This document shows, one piece after another, positions 7,324 through 14,896 of a stretch of DNA of 15,601 nt. Numbering within the stretch: the first letter of the stretch is position 1; each line of letters starts with the position of its first letter. The notes under the pieces are model-generated. The model did not search any database and was not told where the DNA came from. It saw nothing but the letters and a program-made list of their open reading frames with translations. Made by a program: the position numbers and the translations under genes. The stretch comes from an uncultured Alphaproteobacteria bacterium (GTDB lineage: Bacteria; Pseudomonadota; Alphaproteobacteria; Rhizobiales; Ancalomicrobiaceae), in contig CALFRR010000056.1 in assembly GCA_937919435.1 (NCBI GenBank), positions 1 through 15,601 on the forward strand, written 5' to 3'.

Positions 7324-8646
7324 ATGACAGCTTCAGGTGTGGCGGTCGAGCCGCAGGCGATGACTGCGCCGAAACGCAAGAAGGTACCCTTCTACAAGAA
7401 GATGTACATTCAGGTGATCTTCGCGGTGATCGTCGGGTCGCTGGTCGGGATGTTCCTGCCGAACGTCGGTGGGGAGCTCAGGCCGCTCGGCTTCGCCTTC
7501 ATCAAGTCGATCAAGATGATCATCACGCCGATCATCTTCGCGACGATCGTCGTCGGCATCGCCAAGATGGGCGACATGCACCGGATCGCCAACGTCGGTG
7601 CGAAGACCCTGATCTATTTCGAGGTGGCGTCGACGCTGGCGCTTCTGATCGGTCTCTTCGTCATCAACGTCTATCCGATCGGCTCGGGCATCCACGCCGA
7701 TCCGGCGCACCTCGACGCCAGGGCGGTGCAGACCTTCGCCAAGTCCGGTCAGGAGATGACGCTGGTCAACTTCCTGCTCGGCATCATCCCGAATTCCTTC
7801 GCCGATCCCTTCGTGACCGGCAACATGCTGCAGGTGGTCTTCCTGGCGACGATGTTCGGCTTCGCGCTGATCATGGTCGGTGAGAAGGGGCAGCCGATCA
7901 TCGACTTCCTCGATCGGGTGACTCAGATCTTCTTCGGCATGGTGCGCATCATCATGTACATCGCGCCGATCGCCGCCTTCGGGGCCATGGCCTTCACCAT
8001 CTCGAAGTTCGGCTCGAAGACCCTGATCGACCTCGGTCAGCTGATCGTCGGCGTCTATCTCGTCTGCATCTTCTTCATCCTGGTGGTGCTCGGCTCCTTC
8101 CTGCGCCTCGCCGGGTTCAAGATCCTGCAGGTCCTGTCCTACTTCAAGGACGAGTGGCTGTTCGTTCTGGCCGCCACCTCGGCCGAGACGATGATGCCGC
8201 GCTCCATGCAGAAGCTCGAGAAGCTCGGCGTGTCGCGTGACGTGGTCGGTCTGGTGGTGCCGTCGGGCTTCTCGTTCAACATGGACGGCACGGCGATCTA
8301 CATGACCATGGGCATCATGTTCATGGCCCATGCGCTCGACATCCCGATGACGCTCGGGCAGCAGTTCACCGTCCTGTTCGTGATGCTGTTCACCTCGAAG
8401 GGCACCGCCGGTGTCGCCGGAGCCGGCTTCGTGGCGCTCGCCGCGACCCTGCCCGCGGTCAGCGACATCCCGATCGGCGCTCTGGCGCTGCTGATCGGAG
8501 CGGACAGCTTCATGTCGCAGATCCGCGCCGCGACCAACCTGGTCAGCAACATCATCGCCGCCCTGGTGGTCGGCCGCTGGGTCGGTGCCGTGGACTACGA
8601 CAAGGCGAGCCGGATGCTGGCCAACAACGAAGCCGATGACGACTGA
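7324..8646 (+). CDS. DctA-type dicarboxylate:cation symporter (DAACS/SLC1 family)
   Basis: A 440-residue polytopic inner-membrane carrier, full length for the DctA/GltP family, which takes up C4-dicarboxylates or acidic amino acids with H+ or Na+. The sequence follows DctA closely: KMIITPIIFATIVVGIA (64-80), APIAAFGAMAFTISKFG (214-230), the HP1 loop TSAET (285-289, DctA has SSSES), the unwound TM7 motif NMDGT (319-323), the HP2 loop SKGTAGVAGAG (358-368) and TM8 with R401 and N405. The TM8 position equivalent to the amino-group-binding Asp of GltPh is Ser (S398), while the carboxylate-binding Arg is kept. That favours a carboxylate without an amino group. ATG 7324 has a purine-rich GGGGGA upstream; ATG 7360 is an alternative with a weaker site. 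It sits between the Mo enzyme and the ThDP enzyme and probably imports the pathway substrate. Confidence 0.92.
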   Translation: MTASGVAVEPQAMTAPKRKKVPFYKKMYIQVIFAVIVGSLVGMFLPNVGGELRPLGFAFIKSIKMIITPIIFATIVVGIAKMGDMHRIANVGAKTLIYFEVASTLALLIGLFVINVYPIGSGIHADPAHLDARAVQTFAKSGQEMTLVNFLLGIIPNSFADPFVTGNMLQVVFLATMFGFALIMVGEKGQPIIDFLDRVTQIFFGMVRIIMYIAPIAAFGAMAFTISKFGSKTLIDLGQLIVGVYLVCIFFILVVLGSFLRLAGFKILQVLSYFKDEWLFVLAATSAETMMPRSMQKLEKLGVSRDVVGLVVPSGFSFNMDGTAIYMTMGIMFMAHALDIPMTLGQQFTVLFVMLFTSKGTAGVAGAGFVALAATLPAVSDIPIGALALLIGADSFMSQIRAATNLVSNIIAALVVGRWVGAVDYDKASRMLANNEADDD

Positions 8647-8724
8647 CGTGCCCGGACGGGTGGGAGGCGGCCTCCGCGTCGTCTCCCCATTCGGGATCGT
8701 CTCCACGCGAAAGAGCACAGAGCG

Positions 8725-10617
8725 ATGTTGACGAAGAGCGAGATCAAGCACGCGCCGACCACGGTGCGCGAAAGGGCCCGCGCCATTTTCGAGGCGGGCG
8801 GAATCGACGAGGCGCTCGCCGACGGACGGCTGCCGAAGATCGTCGAGACGACGGTGTCGGAAGCTCTGGTGCTCGGCCTGATGCGTCAGGGCGTGCGCAA
8901 GTACCTCGCGATCTTCGGCCACGGCTCGACCGACCTCGGCGAGGTGTTGCGCATCTACGAGGAGGAGGGCGTCACCCGCACCTTCAACTGCCGCAACGAG
9001 GTGGCGATGGCGCATGCCGCCACGGCGCTGAAGTGGCAGTACGGCGAGACCCCGGCGGTGATCACCTCGATCGGACCGGGCGCGCTCCAGGCGATGGCCG
9101 GATCGCTCGCCGCGGCGTCGAACGGCATCGGCGTCTACCACATCTACGGTGACGAGACGACCTTCGGCGAAGGTTACAACATGCAGCAGATTCCGAAGCC
9201 GGAGCAGGGGCTCTTCGGCCGGATGACGGCGCTGATGGGGCGTTCGCACGTGATGCACACCCCGGAATCGATCCGTGAGGCGCTGCGCCGCGGCTCGATG
9301 ACCGTTCATCACCCCTATCGGGCGGGGCCGTTCTACCTGCTGCTGCCGCTCAACACTCAACCGTCGGCACTCACGCTCAACCTCGCCGGCCTGCCGGTGA
9401 AGCCGCAGCTGCCGCGCATCGCGCCCGCCGACGAGGCGGTGATCGTCGAGGCGGCGAAGCGGATCGCGGCGGCGAAGCGGGTGGCGATCAAGGCCGGCGG
9501 CGGCACCCGCGGCCACGATGCGGCGGTGCGCCGTCTCGCCGAAGCGGCGGGTGCGGTGGTGGTGCAGTCGCCCGGCGCCGCCGGCGTGATGCCCGACGCC
9601 CATCCCCAGAACATGCACGTCGGCGGTTCGAAGGGCTCGATCTGCGGCAATTGGGCGATGAACGAGGCGGATCTGCTGATCGTCCTCGGCTCGCGCGGCG
9701 TCTGTCAGGCCGACTGCTCCGGCATCGGCTACAAGAAGGCCGAAGCCGTCGTCAACATCAACGGCGATCTGGTCGACGCCACCCACTACAACCACACGAT
9801 GGCCCTGCCCGGCGACGTCTCGGTGGTCGCCGAGCGCCTCGCCGGCGTGCTGGAGGGGCTCGATCACCTCGCGTCCAAGGCGGAGTGGCTGGCCACCGGC
9901 GTCGCCCGGAAGGCGGAGTGGATCGCCTACAAGAACCGACGTTATGCCGCCGCTCCGGTCTACGACGAGGTCTGGCAGCGACCGGTGCTGACCCAGCCGC
10001 AGGCGATCAAGACGGTCGTCGACTTCGCCGGCAGGGTCGGTGCGATGAAGTTCTTCGATGCCGGCGACGTCCAGGCCAACGGCTTCCAGATCGTCGAGGA
10101 CGATCGCACCGGCGACACCCTGACCGAGACCGGCGCCTCCTACATGGGCTTCGCCTCGAACGCGCTGCTCGCTTCGGCGATCGCCGACCGGCCGCGCTAC
10201 GGCATCGCCTTCACCGGCGACGGCTCGTTCATGATGAACCCGCAGATTCTGATCGACGGGGTCGAGCACGGGGTCAAGGGCACCCTGGTGATCTTCGACA
10301 ACCGCCGGATGGCGGCGATCACCAGCCTGCAGAAGTCCCAGTACCAGGTCGAGTTCAAGACCAACGACTCCGTCGCCGTCGACTATCAGCGGCTGGCCGG
10401 AGCGGTGTCGGGGGTGCTGGCGCTGCACGGCGGCCACGACGTCGCCAGTCTGCGGGCGGCGCTCGAAGAGGCTCACGCCCACGACGGCCTGTCGGTGATC
10501 CACGTTCCCGTCCACGCCGGCGAGGACGAACTCGCCGGGCTCGGCGCCTGGGGACAGTGGAACGTCGGCAACTGGTGCCGCGACGTTCAGCGCGAATGGC
10601 TCGCGCAGGAAATCTGA
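8725..10617 (+). CDS. IolD-like thiamine-diphosphate-dependent C-C cleaving enzyme
   Basis: A 630-residue ThDP enzyme with the three-domain plan of acetolactate synthase relatives. It is closest by eye to IolD, the 3D-(3,5/4)-trihydroxycyclohexane-1,2-dione hydrolase of inositol breakdown (about 640 residues). The N-terminal PYR domain has IFGHGSTDLGE (63-73), matching IolD's IFGHGN, and the cofactor-activating glutamate E92 in CRNEVAMAHAA. ITSIGPGA (113-120) also matches. The PP domain carries the ThDP/Mg motif GDGS at 498-501 with N526. A GAWGQWNVG segment near the end resembles IolD's tryptophan-rich tail. It is 25 bp ahead of the MmsA-like gene, a pairing also seen as IolD/IolA in inositol operons. 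None of the other inositol genes (iolB, C, E, G, J) is here, so the substrate is probably a different cyclic or open-chain diketone. Alternative: another acetolactate-synthase-like lyase. Confidence 0.82.
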   Translation: MLTKSEIKHAPTTVRERARAIFEAGGIDEALADGRLPKIVETTVSEALVLGLMRQGVRKYLAIFGHGSTDLGEVLRIYEEEGVTRTFNCRNEVAMAHAATALKWQYGETPAVITSIGPGALQAMAGSLAAASNGIGVYHIYGDETTFGEGYNMQQIPKPEQGLFGRMTALMGRSHVMHTPESIREALRRGSMTVHHPYRAGPFYLLLPLNTQPSALTLNLAGLPVKPQLPRIAPADEAVIVEAAKRIAAAKRVAIKAGGGTRGHDAAVRRLAEAAGAVVVQSPGAAGVMPDAHPQNMHVGGSKGSICGNWAMNEADLLIVLGSRGVCQADCSGIGYKKAEAVVNINGDLVDATHYNHTMALPGDVSVVAERLAGVLEGLDHLASKAEWLATGVARKAEWIAYKNRRYAAAPVYDEVWQRPVLTQPQAIKTVVDFAGRVGAMKFFDAGDVQANGFQIVEDDRTGDTLTETGASYMGFASNALLASAIADRPRYGIAFTGDGSFMMNPQILIDGVEHGVKGTLVIFDNRRMAAITSLQKSQYQVEFKTNDSVAVDYQRLAGAVSGVLALHGGHDVASLRAALEEAHAHDGLSVIHVPVHAGEDELAGLGAWGQWNVGNWCRDVQREWLAQEI

Positions 10618-10642
10618 GAACAGAATCCGAGGAGTACGACAC

Positions 10643-12244
10643 ATGGTTGCGACCGAAGTCGCCGGCACGGCGGTGTCCGCCGAGCGCTATTTCTCCGTCG
10701 ACCCGAAGGGAACGCCGGATCCGATCAGCGGGCGGGTTCCGAAGACCCTGCACTACGGCACCGGCGGTGGGTGGAAGGTGTCGAAGGGGCGGATCATGCC
10801 CTGCTACGACCCGTCGACCGGTGCGGTGATCGCCCATGCACCGCAGTGCACGCCGGAAGAGGTGGAAGCGGCGATCGCCGCCGCCTCCGCCGCCTGGCCG
10901 GCCTGGCGCGACACGCCGGTCGGCGAGCGTGTCCAGGTCCTGTTCCGGATGAAGGTGCTGCTCGACACCCATCTCGACGAGCTCACCCGGCTCTGCGCCG
11001 AGGAGAACGGCAAGAAGTGGGACGAGGCCCGCGGCGACATCCTGAAGGTGATCGAGGTCGTCGAATTCGCCTGCGGCGCGCCGCAGATGATGAAGGGCGA
11101 GAGCCTGATGAACGTCTCGCGCGGCTACGACACCGTGCAGTTCCGCGAGCCGCTCGGGGTCTTCGCCGGCATCGCGCCGTGGAACTTCCCCGGCATGATC
11201 CCGCAAGGCTGGATGGCCCCGATCTGCATCGCCACCGGCAACTGTCTGGTGCTGAAGGCGGCGAGCTACGCGCCGCAGACCGCGCTGCGGATCACCGAGC
11301 TGTGGAAGGAGGCGGGTCTGCCGGCCGGCGTCCTCAACATCGTCACCACCAGCCGCACCGAGGCCGAGATCCTGCTGCGCCATCCGGCGATCCGCGGCGT
11401 CAGCTTCGTCGGTTCGACCGGCGTCGGCCTGCACGTCTATTCGACCGCGGCGGCGAACGGCAAGCGCGTCCAGGCGCTGACGGAGGCGAAGAACCACGCC
11501 CTGGTGCTCGAGGACGCGGTCCTGGAGCGGGCGGCGCAGAGCATCATCAACTCGTTCTGCGGCTGCGCCGGTGAGCGCTGCATGGCGCTGCCGGTGGTGG
11601 TGGTCCAGGAGTCGGTCGCCGACCGTCTGCTCGATCTCGTCGTCGCGATGGCCAAGGAGATCAAGCTCGGCCACGCCTACGAGCACGCGACCGGTCTCGG
11701 CCCGGTGGTCAACGCCGGCCATCGCAAGTTCGTCCTCGACTGGATCGAGAAGGGCATCGCCGAAGGCGCCAAGCTGGTGCTCGACGGCCGCAGCCCGAAG
11801 GTGGCGGACGGCTGCGAGAAGGGCTTCTTCGTCGGCCCGACCATCTTCGATCACGTCACGCCGGAGATGACCTGCGGCCAGGAGGAGATCTTCGGCCCGG
11901 TGCTCTGCATCAAGCGGGTGAAGACCTTCGAGGAAGGGCTGGCGCTGATGAACGCCAACCGCTTCGCCAACGGTTCGGTGATCTTCACCGAGAGCGGCCA
12001 CTGGGCCCGCGAGTTCGCCCGTTCGACCGACGGCGGCATGGTCGGGATCAACGTCGGCATTCCCGTGCCGCTCGGGATCTTCGGCTTCACCGGCCACAAG
12101 CAGTCGTTCTTCGGCGACCTCCACTGCATGGGCAAGGACGGTTTCATGTTCTTCACCGAGACCAAGAACGTGACCACGACCTGGTTCACCGGCAAGGCCA
12201 TCCCGGCGAAGGTCTCCACCTGGGACGGCACCATGACCCGCTGA
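10643..12244 (+). CDS. MmsA/IolA-like CoA-acylating (methyl)malonate-semialdehyde dehydrogenase
   Basis: A 533-residue aldehyde dehydrogenase whose C-terminal half is typical of methylmalonate-semialdehyde dehydrogenase: NVGIPVPLG (506th codon region, near 12049-12075), FTGHKQSFFGDLH and TETKNVTTTWF. The catalytic cysteine is C313 in GERCMA, and the NAD loop is FVGSTGVG (255-262). AKNHA (282-286) replaces the Glu-containing ELGGK of hydrolytic aldehyde dehydrogenases, as in CoA-dependent members. Such enzymes turn malonate or methylmalonate semialdehyde plus CoA and NAD into acetyl- or propionyl-CoA, CO2 and NADH. KAASYAP (205-211) differs from the usual KPSE.DP, and there are about 30 extra N-terminal residues, so substrate range may differ. 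GAGGAG 8 nt upstream fixes the start. It presumably acts on the semialdehyde released by the IolD-like enzyme just upstream. Confidence 0.88.
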   Translation: MVATEVAGTAVSAERYFSVDPKGTPDPISGRVPKTLHYGTGGGWKVSKGRIMPCYDPSTGAVIAHAPQCTPEEVEAAIAAASAAWPAWRDTPVGERVQVLFRMKVLLDTHLDELTRLCAEENGKKWDEARGDILKVIEVVEFACGAPQMMKGESLMNVSRGYDTVQFREPLGVFAGIAPWNFPGMIPQGWMAPICIATGNCLVLKAASYAPQTALRITELWKEAGLPAGVLNIVTTSRTEAEILLRHPAIRGVSFVGSTGVGLHVYSTAAANGKRVQALTEAKNHALVLEDAVLERAAQSIINSFCGCAGERCMALPVVVVQESVADRLLDLVVAMAKEIKLGHAYEHATGLGPVVNAGHRKFVLDWIEKGIAEGAKLVLDGRSPKVADGCEKGFFVGPTIFDHVTPEMTCGQEEIFGPVLCIKRVKTFEEGLALMNANRFANGSVIFTESGHWAREFARSTDGGMVGINVGIPVPLGIFGFTGHKQSFFGDLHCMGKDGFMFFTETKNVTTTWFTGKAIPAKVSTWDGTMTR

Positions 12245-12254
12245 GGCGGGAGCC

Positions 12255-12284
12255 GCGGGCGGCGCCGGTCGCGGCGCGGCCCGC
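12255..12284 (+). terminator. Stem-loop after the MmsA-like gene
   Basis: A 13-position stem (12255-12267 with 12272-12284) has one G-G mismatch and a GTCG loop, and begins 11 nt after the stop codon. It is very GC-rich and is not followed by a T-run. It lies in the 140-bp gap before the transketolase genes and probably marks a transcript boundary or a point of partial termination. Confidence 0.5.
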
Positions 12285-12384
12285 CCCGCTCAGACGGTCG
12301 GCCCCGGCTCGGGGTCGACCGCTCGCCAGACGGCTCGTGCCGGTGGATCCCGGCCGGGCGACACGAAACTCGAGGGTTGGACGC

Positions 12385-13218
12385 ATGTCTCTACCACTGC
12401 TCGGTGTCCCGGAGCTCGAGGCGAAGGCCAAGGCCGTGCGCCGCCTCGTGCTCGAGACCACCCACCACGCCCGAATGGGCCACACCGGCGGATCGTTGTC
12501 GGAAGCCGACATTCTGACCGCCCTGTTCTTCCGGGTGATGCAGAACCGCGACCTCGCCAACCGGCGGGTCGATCGCGATCGCTTCATCCTGTCGAAGGGC
12601 CATTCGACGCCGGGCTACTACGCGACGCTGGCGTTGCGCGGCCATTTCCCGATCGAAGCGCTGCAGACCTTCGATTCGCTCGGCTCGATCCTCCAGGGCC
12701 ATCCGGACATGCACAAGACGCCGGGTGTCGACATGTCCTCCGGCTCGCTCGGTCAGGGCCTGTCCTGCGGCATCGGCATCCAGCTCGCCGCCGCCGCCGA
12801 TCCCGAGATGGCCGGCGTCCGCACCTTCGTGCTGATGGGCGACGGCGAGAGCCAGGAGGGCCAGGTCTGGGAAGCGGCGCTCTACGGCGGCGCCCGCAAG
12901 GTCCGCGGCATCGTCGCGATCGTCGACATGAACGGCGTGCAGCTCGCCTCGACGACCGCCGAGGCGGTGTCGCTCGAGCCGATCGTCGACAAGTGGAAGG
13001 CCTTCGGCTGGACGGTGATCGACGTCGACGGCCACGACATGGGCCCGCTGGTCGAGGCGCTGGAGAGGGCACGGACGCTCTCCGCCGACGGTCCGGTGGC
13101 GGTCGTCGCCCGCACCGTCAAGGGCAAGGGCGTGTCGTTCATGGAAGGCCGCCACGAGTGGCACGGCAAGGCGCCGAACGACGCGGAGTTCGAACTGGCG
13201 ATGAAGGAGATCGGGTGA
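12385..13218 (+). CDS. Transketolase, N-terminal (ThDP-binding) subunit
   Basis: A 277-residue protein equal to the first half of transketolase, the part that binds the ThDP diphosphate and Mg. The key residues are visible: H33 in GHTGGSLS, H73 in SKGHSTPGYY, GHPD (105-108), and the ThDP motif GDGE (152-155) with N183 in VDMNG. Transketolases transfer a two-carbon ketol unit from a ketose, normally a sugar phosphate, to an aldose. Split two-subunit versions are common in catabolic operons and often have dedicated substrates, for example in apiose degradation. ATG 12385 is preceded by GAGGG. Its stop codon overlaps the start of the second subunit by one base (TGATG), so the two are made together. 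It opens the third transcription-style block of the locus, behind a stem-loop. Assignment is firm; donor sugar unknown. Confidence 0.92.
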   Translation: MSLPLLGVPELEAKAKAVRRLVLETTHHARMGHTGGSLSEADILTALFFRVMQNRDLANRRVDRDRFILSKGHSTPGYYATLALRGHFPIEALQTFDSLGSILQGHPDMHKTPGVDMSSGSLGQGLSCGIGIQLAAAADPEMAGVRTFVLMGDGESQEGQVWEAALYGGARKVRGIVAIVDMNGVQLASTTAEAVSLEPIVDKWKAFGWTVIDVDGHDMGPLVEALERARTLSADGPVAVVARTVKGKGVSFMEGRHEWHGKAPNDAEFELAMKEIG

Positions 13219-14174
13219 TGGAAAAGGGAGACAGGATCGCCCATCGCAACGCCTTCGGCAGAGCTCTGGTCGACATCGCCGACAAGTATCCGAAGATGGT
13301 GGTGTTCGACGCCGACGTCTGCGCCTCGACCCAGACCGTCGGCTTCAAGAAGGCCCACCCCGAACGCTTCTACGAGATGGGGATCGCCGAGGCGAACATG
13401 GTCGGCGCCGCCGCCGGCATGGCGCTGTGCGGCTTCACCCCGTGGGTGTCGACCTTCACCGTGTTCCTGGCCAAGCGCGCCCTCGATCAGGTGCGCGTCT
13501 CGGTCGCCCACGCCAACCTGCCGGTCAAGCTCAACGCCGCCTACGGCGGTCTGCCGACCGGGCGGGCCGGTGCCACCCACTCCTCGGTGGAAGATCTGGC
13601 GATCATGCGGGCGATGCCCAACATGACCGTGCTGTGCCCGGCCGACGCGGTCGAGACGATCGCCATGACCGATCTCGCGATGTCGATCGACGGTCCGGTC
13701 TATCTGCGCACCGTGCGCTGCGAAGTGCCGGTGATCTTCGACCGCGACTGGGTGCCGACCATCGGCAGGGCGGCGAAGCTCTCCGACGGCGACGACGTCG
13801 CCATCTGCTCGGAGGGCATGATGACCCCGGTGGCGCTCGCCGCGGTGGAGAAGCTCGCCGCCCGCGGCATCCGTGCCCGCCTCCTGCACTACGGCACGAT
13901 CAAGCCGTTCGACGTCGATGCGGTCGTCGCGGCGTCGCGGGAATGCGGTGCGGTTCTGACGATCGAGAACCACTCGGTGATCGGCGGCCTCGGCGGTGCG
14001 GTCTGCGAGGCGCTCGCCGACCATGCGCCGTGCCTGGTCAAGCGGCTCGGATTCCCCGACGTGTTCATGGAATCCGGCGACGACGACCAGATCTTCTCCA
14101 ACTTCGGCCTGGATCCGGACGGCGTCGTCCGCCACGTCGAAGACCTGCTGTCGCGCAAGCGGCTGCGCAACTGA
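13218..14174 (+). CDS. Transketolase, C-terminal subunit
   Basis: A 318-residue partner comprising the pyrimidine-binding and C-terminal domains of transketolase. The cofactor-activating glutamate is E58 in MGIAEANM, and H121 in GATHSSVEDLAIMR is the conserved histidine loop. The last 120 residues form the regulatory-type C-terminal domain, with the characteristic IENHSVIGGLGGAV segment. The ATG overlaps the stop of the N-terminal subunit by one base, and the downstream RpiB-type gene follows after 16 bp, so the three form one operon. The active site is built at the interface of both subunits. A 1-deoxyxylulose-5-phosphate synthase or pyruvate dehydrogenase E1 beta role is less likely, because the paired N-half is transketolase-like. 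Confidence 0.92.
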   Translation: MEKGDRIAHRNAFGRALVDIADKYPKMVVFDADVCASTQTVGFKKAHPERFYEMGIAEANMVGAAAGMALCGFTPWVSTFTVFLAKRALDQVRVSVAHANLPVKLNAAYGGLPTGRAGATHSSVEDLAIMRAMPNMTVLCPADAVETIAMTDLAMSIDGPVYLRTVRCEVPVIFDRDWVPTIGRAAKLSDGDDVAICSEGMMTPVALAAVEKLAARGIRARLLHYGTIKPFDVDAVVAASRECGAVLTIENHSVIGGLGGAVCEALADHAPCLVKRLGFPDVFMESGDDDQIFSNFGLDPDGVVRHVEDLLSRKRLRN

Positions 14175-14190
14175 CCTCCGGGAGATTCCC

Positions 14191-14829
14191 ATGCGGATCG
14201 CAGTGATCAACGAAACGTCCGCCGGCGATCGCAACGCCGACGTGGTGGCGGCCCTCGACGGGCGCGGCCACGAGATCGTCAATTGCGGGATGAAGAAGGG
14301 CGGCGCCACCCCGGAGCTGACCTACATCCACACCGGTCTGCTCGCCGGTCTGCTCCTCGGCACCGGCCGTGTCGATCTGGTGGTCGGCGGCTGCGGCACC
14401 GGCATCGGCTTCCTCAACGCCGCCCTGCAACTGCCGGGAGTCGTCGCCGGGCTGATCCAGAACCCGCTCGACGCCTTCCTGTTCTCGCAGATCAACGGCG
14501 GTAACTGCATCTCGCTCGCTCTCAACTACGGTTACGGGTGGGCGGCGGACCGCAACGTCGGGCTGATCTTCGATCAGTTCTTCGCCCAGCCGAGCGGCGG
14601 CGGATACCCGCCGCACCGTCGGGAGTCGCAGGCGTCGTCGCGCGGCGTCCTCGCCGAGGTGTCGAAGGCCGCCCATCGCGACCTCGCGGGAATCGTCGAT
14701 GCGCTGCCGGCGGCGGCGCTCCTGCCGGCGATCGGCTATCCCGGCATCCGCGAGCTGTTGACCTCCGGGGCGCCGCTCGATCCGGCGGTCGCCGGTGCGC
14801 TGGACCGGCGTTGGAAGGCCGGCGCCTGA
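14191..14829 (+). CDS. RpiB/LacA/LacB-family sugar-phosphate isomerase, extended form
   Basis: A 212-residue member of the RpiB/LacAB fold, which interconverts aldose and ketose phosphates. The catalytic cysteine is C68 in GGCGTGIG (66-73), the family's hallmark loop. INGGNCISLALNYG (101-114) matches the later conserved strand, and HRRES (142-146) sits where phosphate-binding basic residues are expected. Two features differ from ordinary RpiB of about 150 residues. The N-terminal strand reads INETSAG (6-12) where typical members have a DHAG motif, and there are some 60 extra residues at the C-terminus. This fits a divergent subgroup with a different substrate. Shine-Dalgarno GGGAG is 6 nt upstream. 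It follows the transketolase pair in the same operon, so it probably prepares or removes the transketolase substrate or product. Fold assignment is firm; specific reaction unknown. Confidence 0.87.
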   Translation: MRIAVINETSAGDRNADVVAALDGRGHEIVNCGMKKGGATPELTYIHTGLLAGLLLGTGRVDLVVGGCGTGIGFLNAALQLPGVVAGLIQNPLDAFLFSQINGGNCISLALNYGYGWAADRNVGLIFDQFFAQPSGGGYPPHRRESQASSRGVLAEVSKAAHRDLAGIVDALPAAALLPAIGYPGIRELLTSGAPLDPAVAGALDRRWKAGA

Positions 14830-14841
14830 GCCGGACCGGTC

Positions 14842-14870
14842 GTCCCGCGCCCGCTCGCCGGACGCGGGAC
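14842..14870 (+). terminator. Stem-loop between the isomerase and xdhC genes
   Basis: Perfect 8-bp arms GTCCCGCG (14842-14849) and CGCGGGAC (14863-14870) enclose a 13-nt loop, 12 nt after the isomerase stop. No T-run follows, and the next gene starts only 26 bp later, so read-through into it is plausible. It may tune expression of the maturation factor relative to the sugar-phosphate genes. Confidence 0.45.
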
Positions 14871-14896
14871 CGCCACCTCGAGGGCGGGGAGTTCCG

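Noticed and set aside
8663..8675. GGAGGC-g-GCCTCC dyad after the symporter gene
   Set aside because: Short stem with a one-base centre, no T-run; easily explained by chance in GC-rich DNA.
7333..10668. A 1111-codon open frame on the minus strand
   Set aside because: It is the antisense shadow of the symporter and ThDP-enzyme genes, whose motifs are unambiguous on the + strand. The minus translation is low-complexity acidic/basic sequence.
10355..12124. Minus-strand open frame opposite the ALDH gene
   Set aside because: The + strand carries a complete aldehyde dehydrogenase with catalytic Cys; the antisense product has no motifs.
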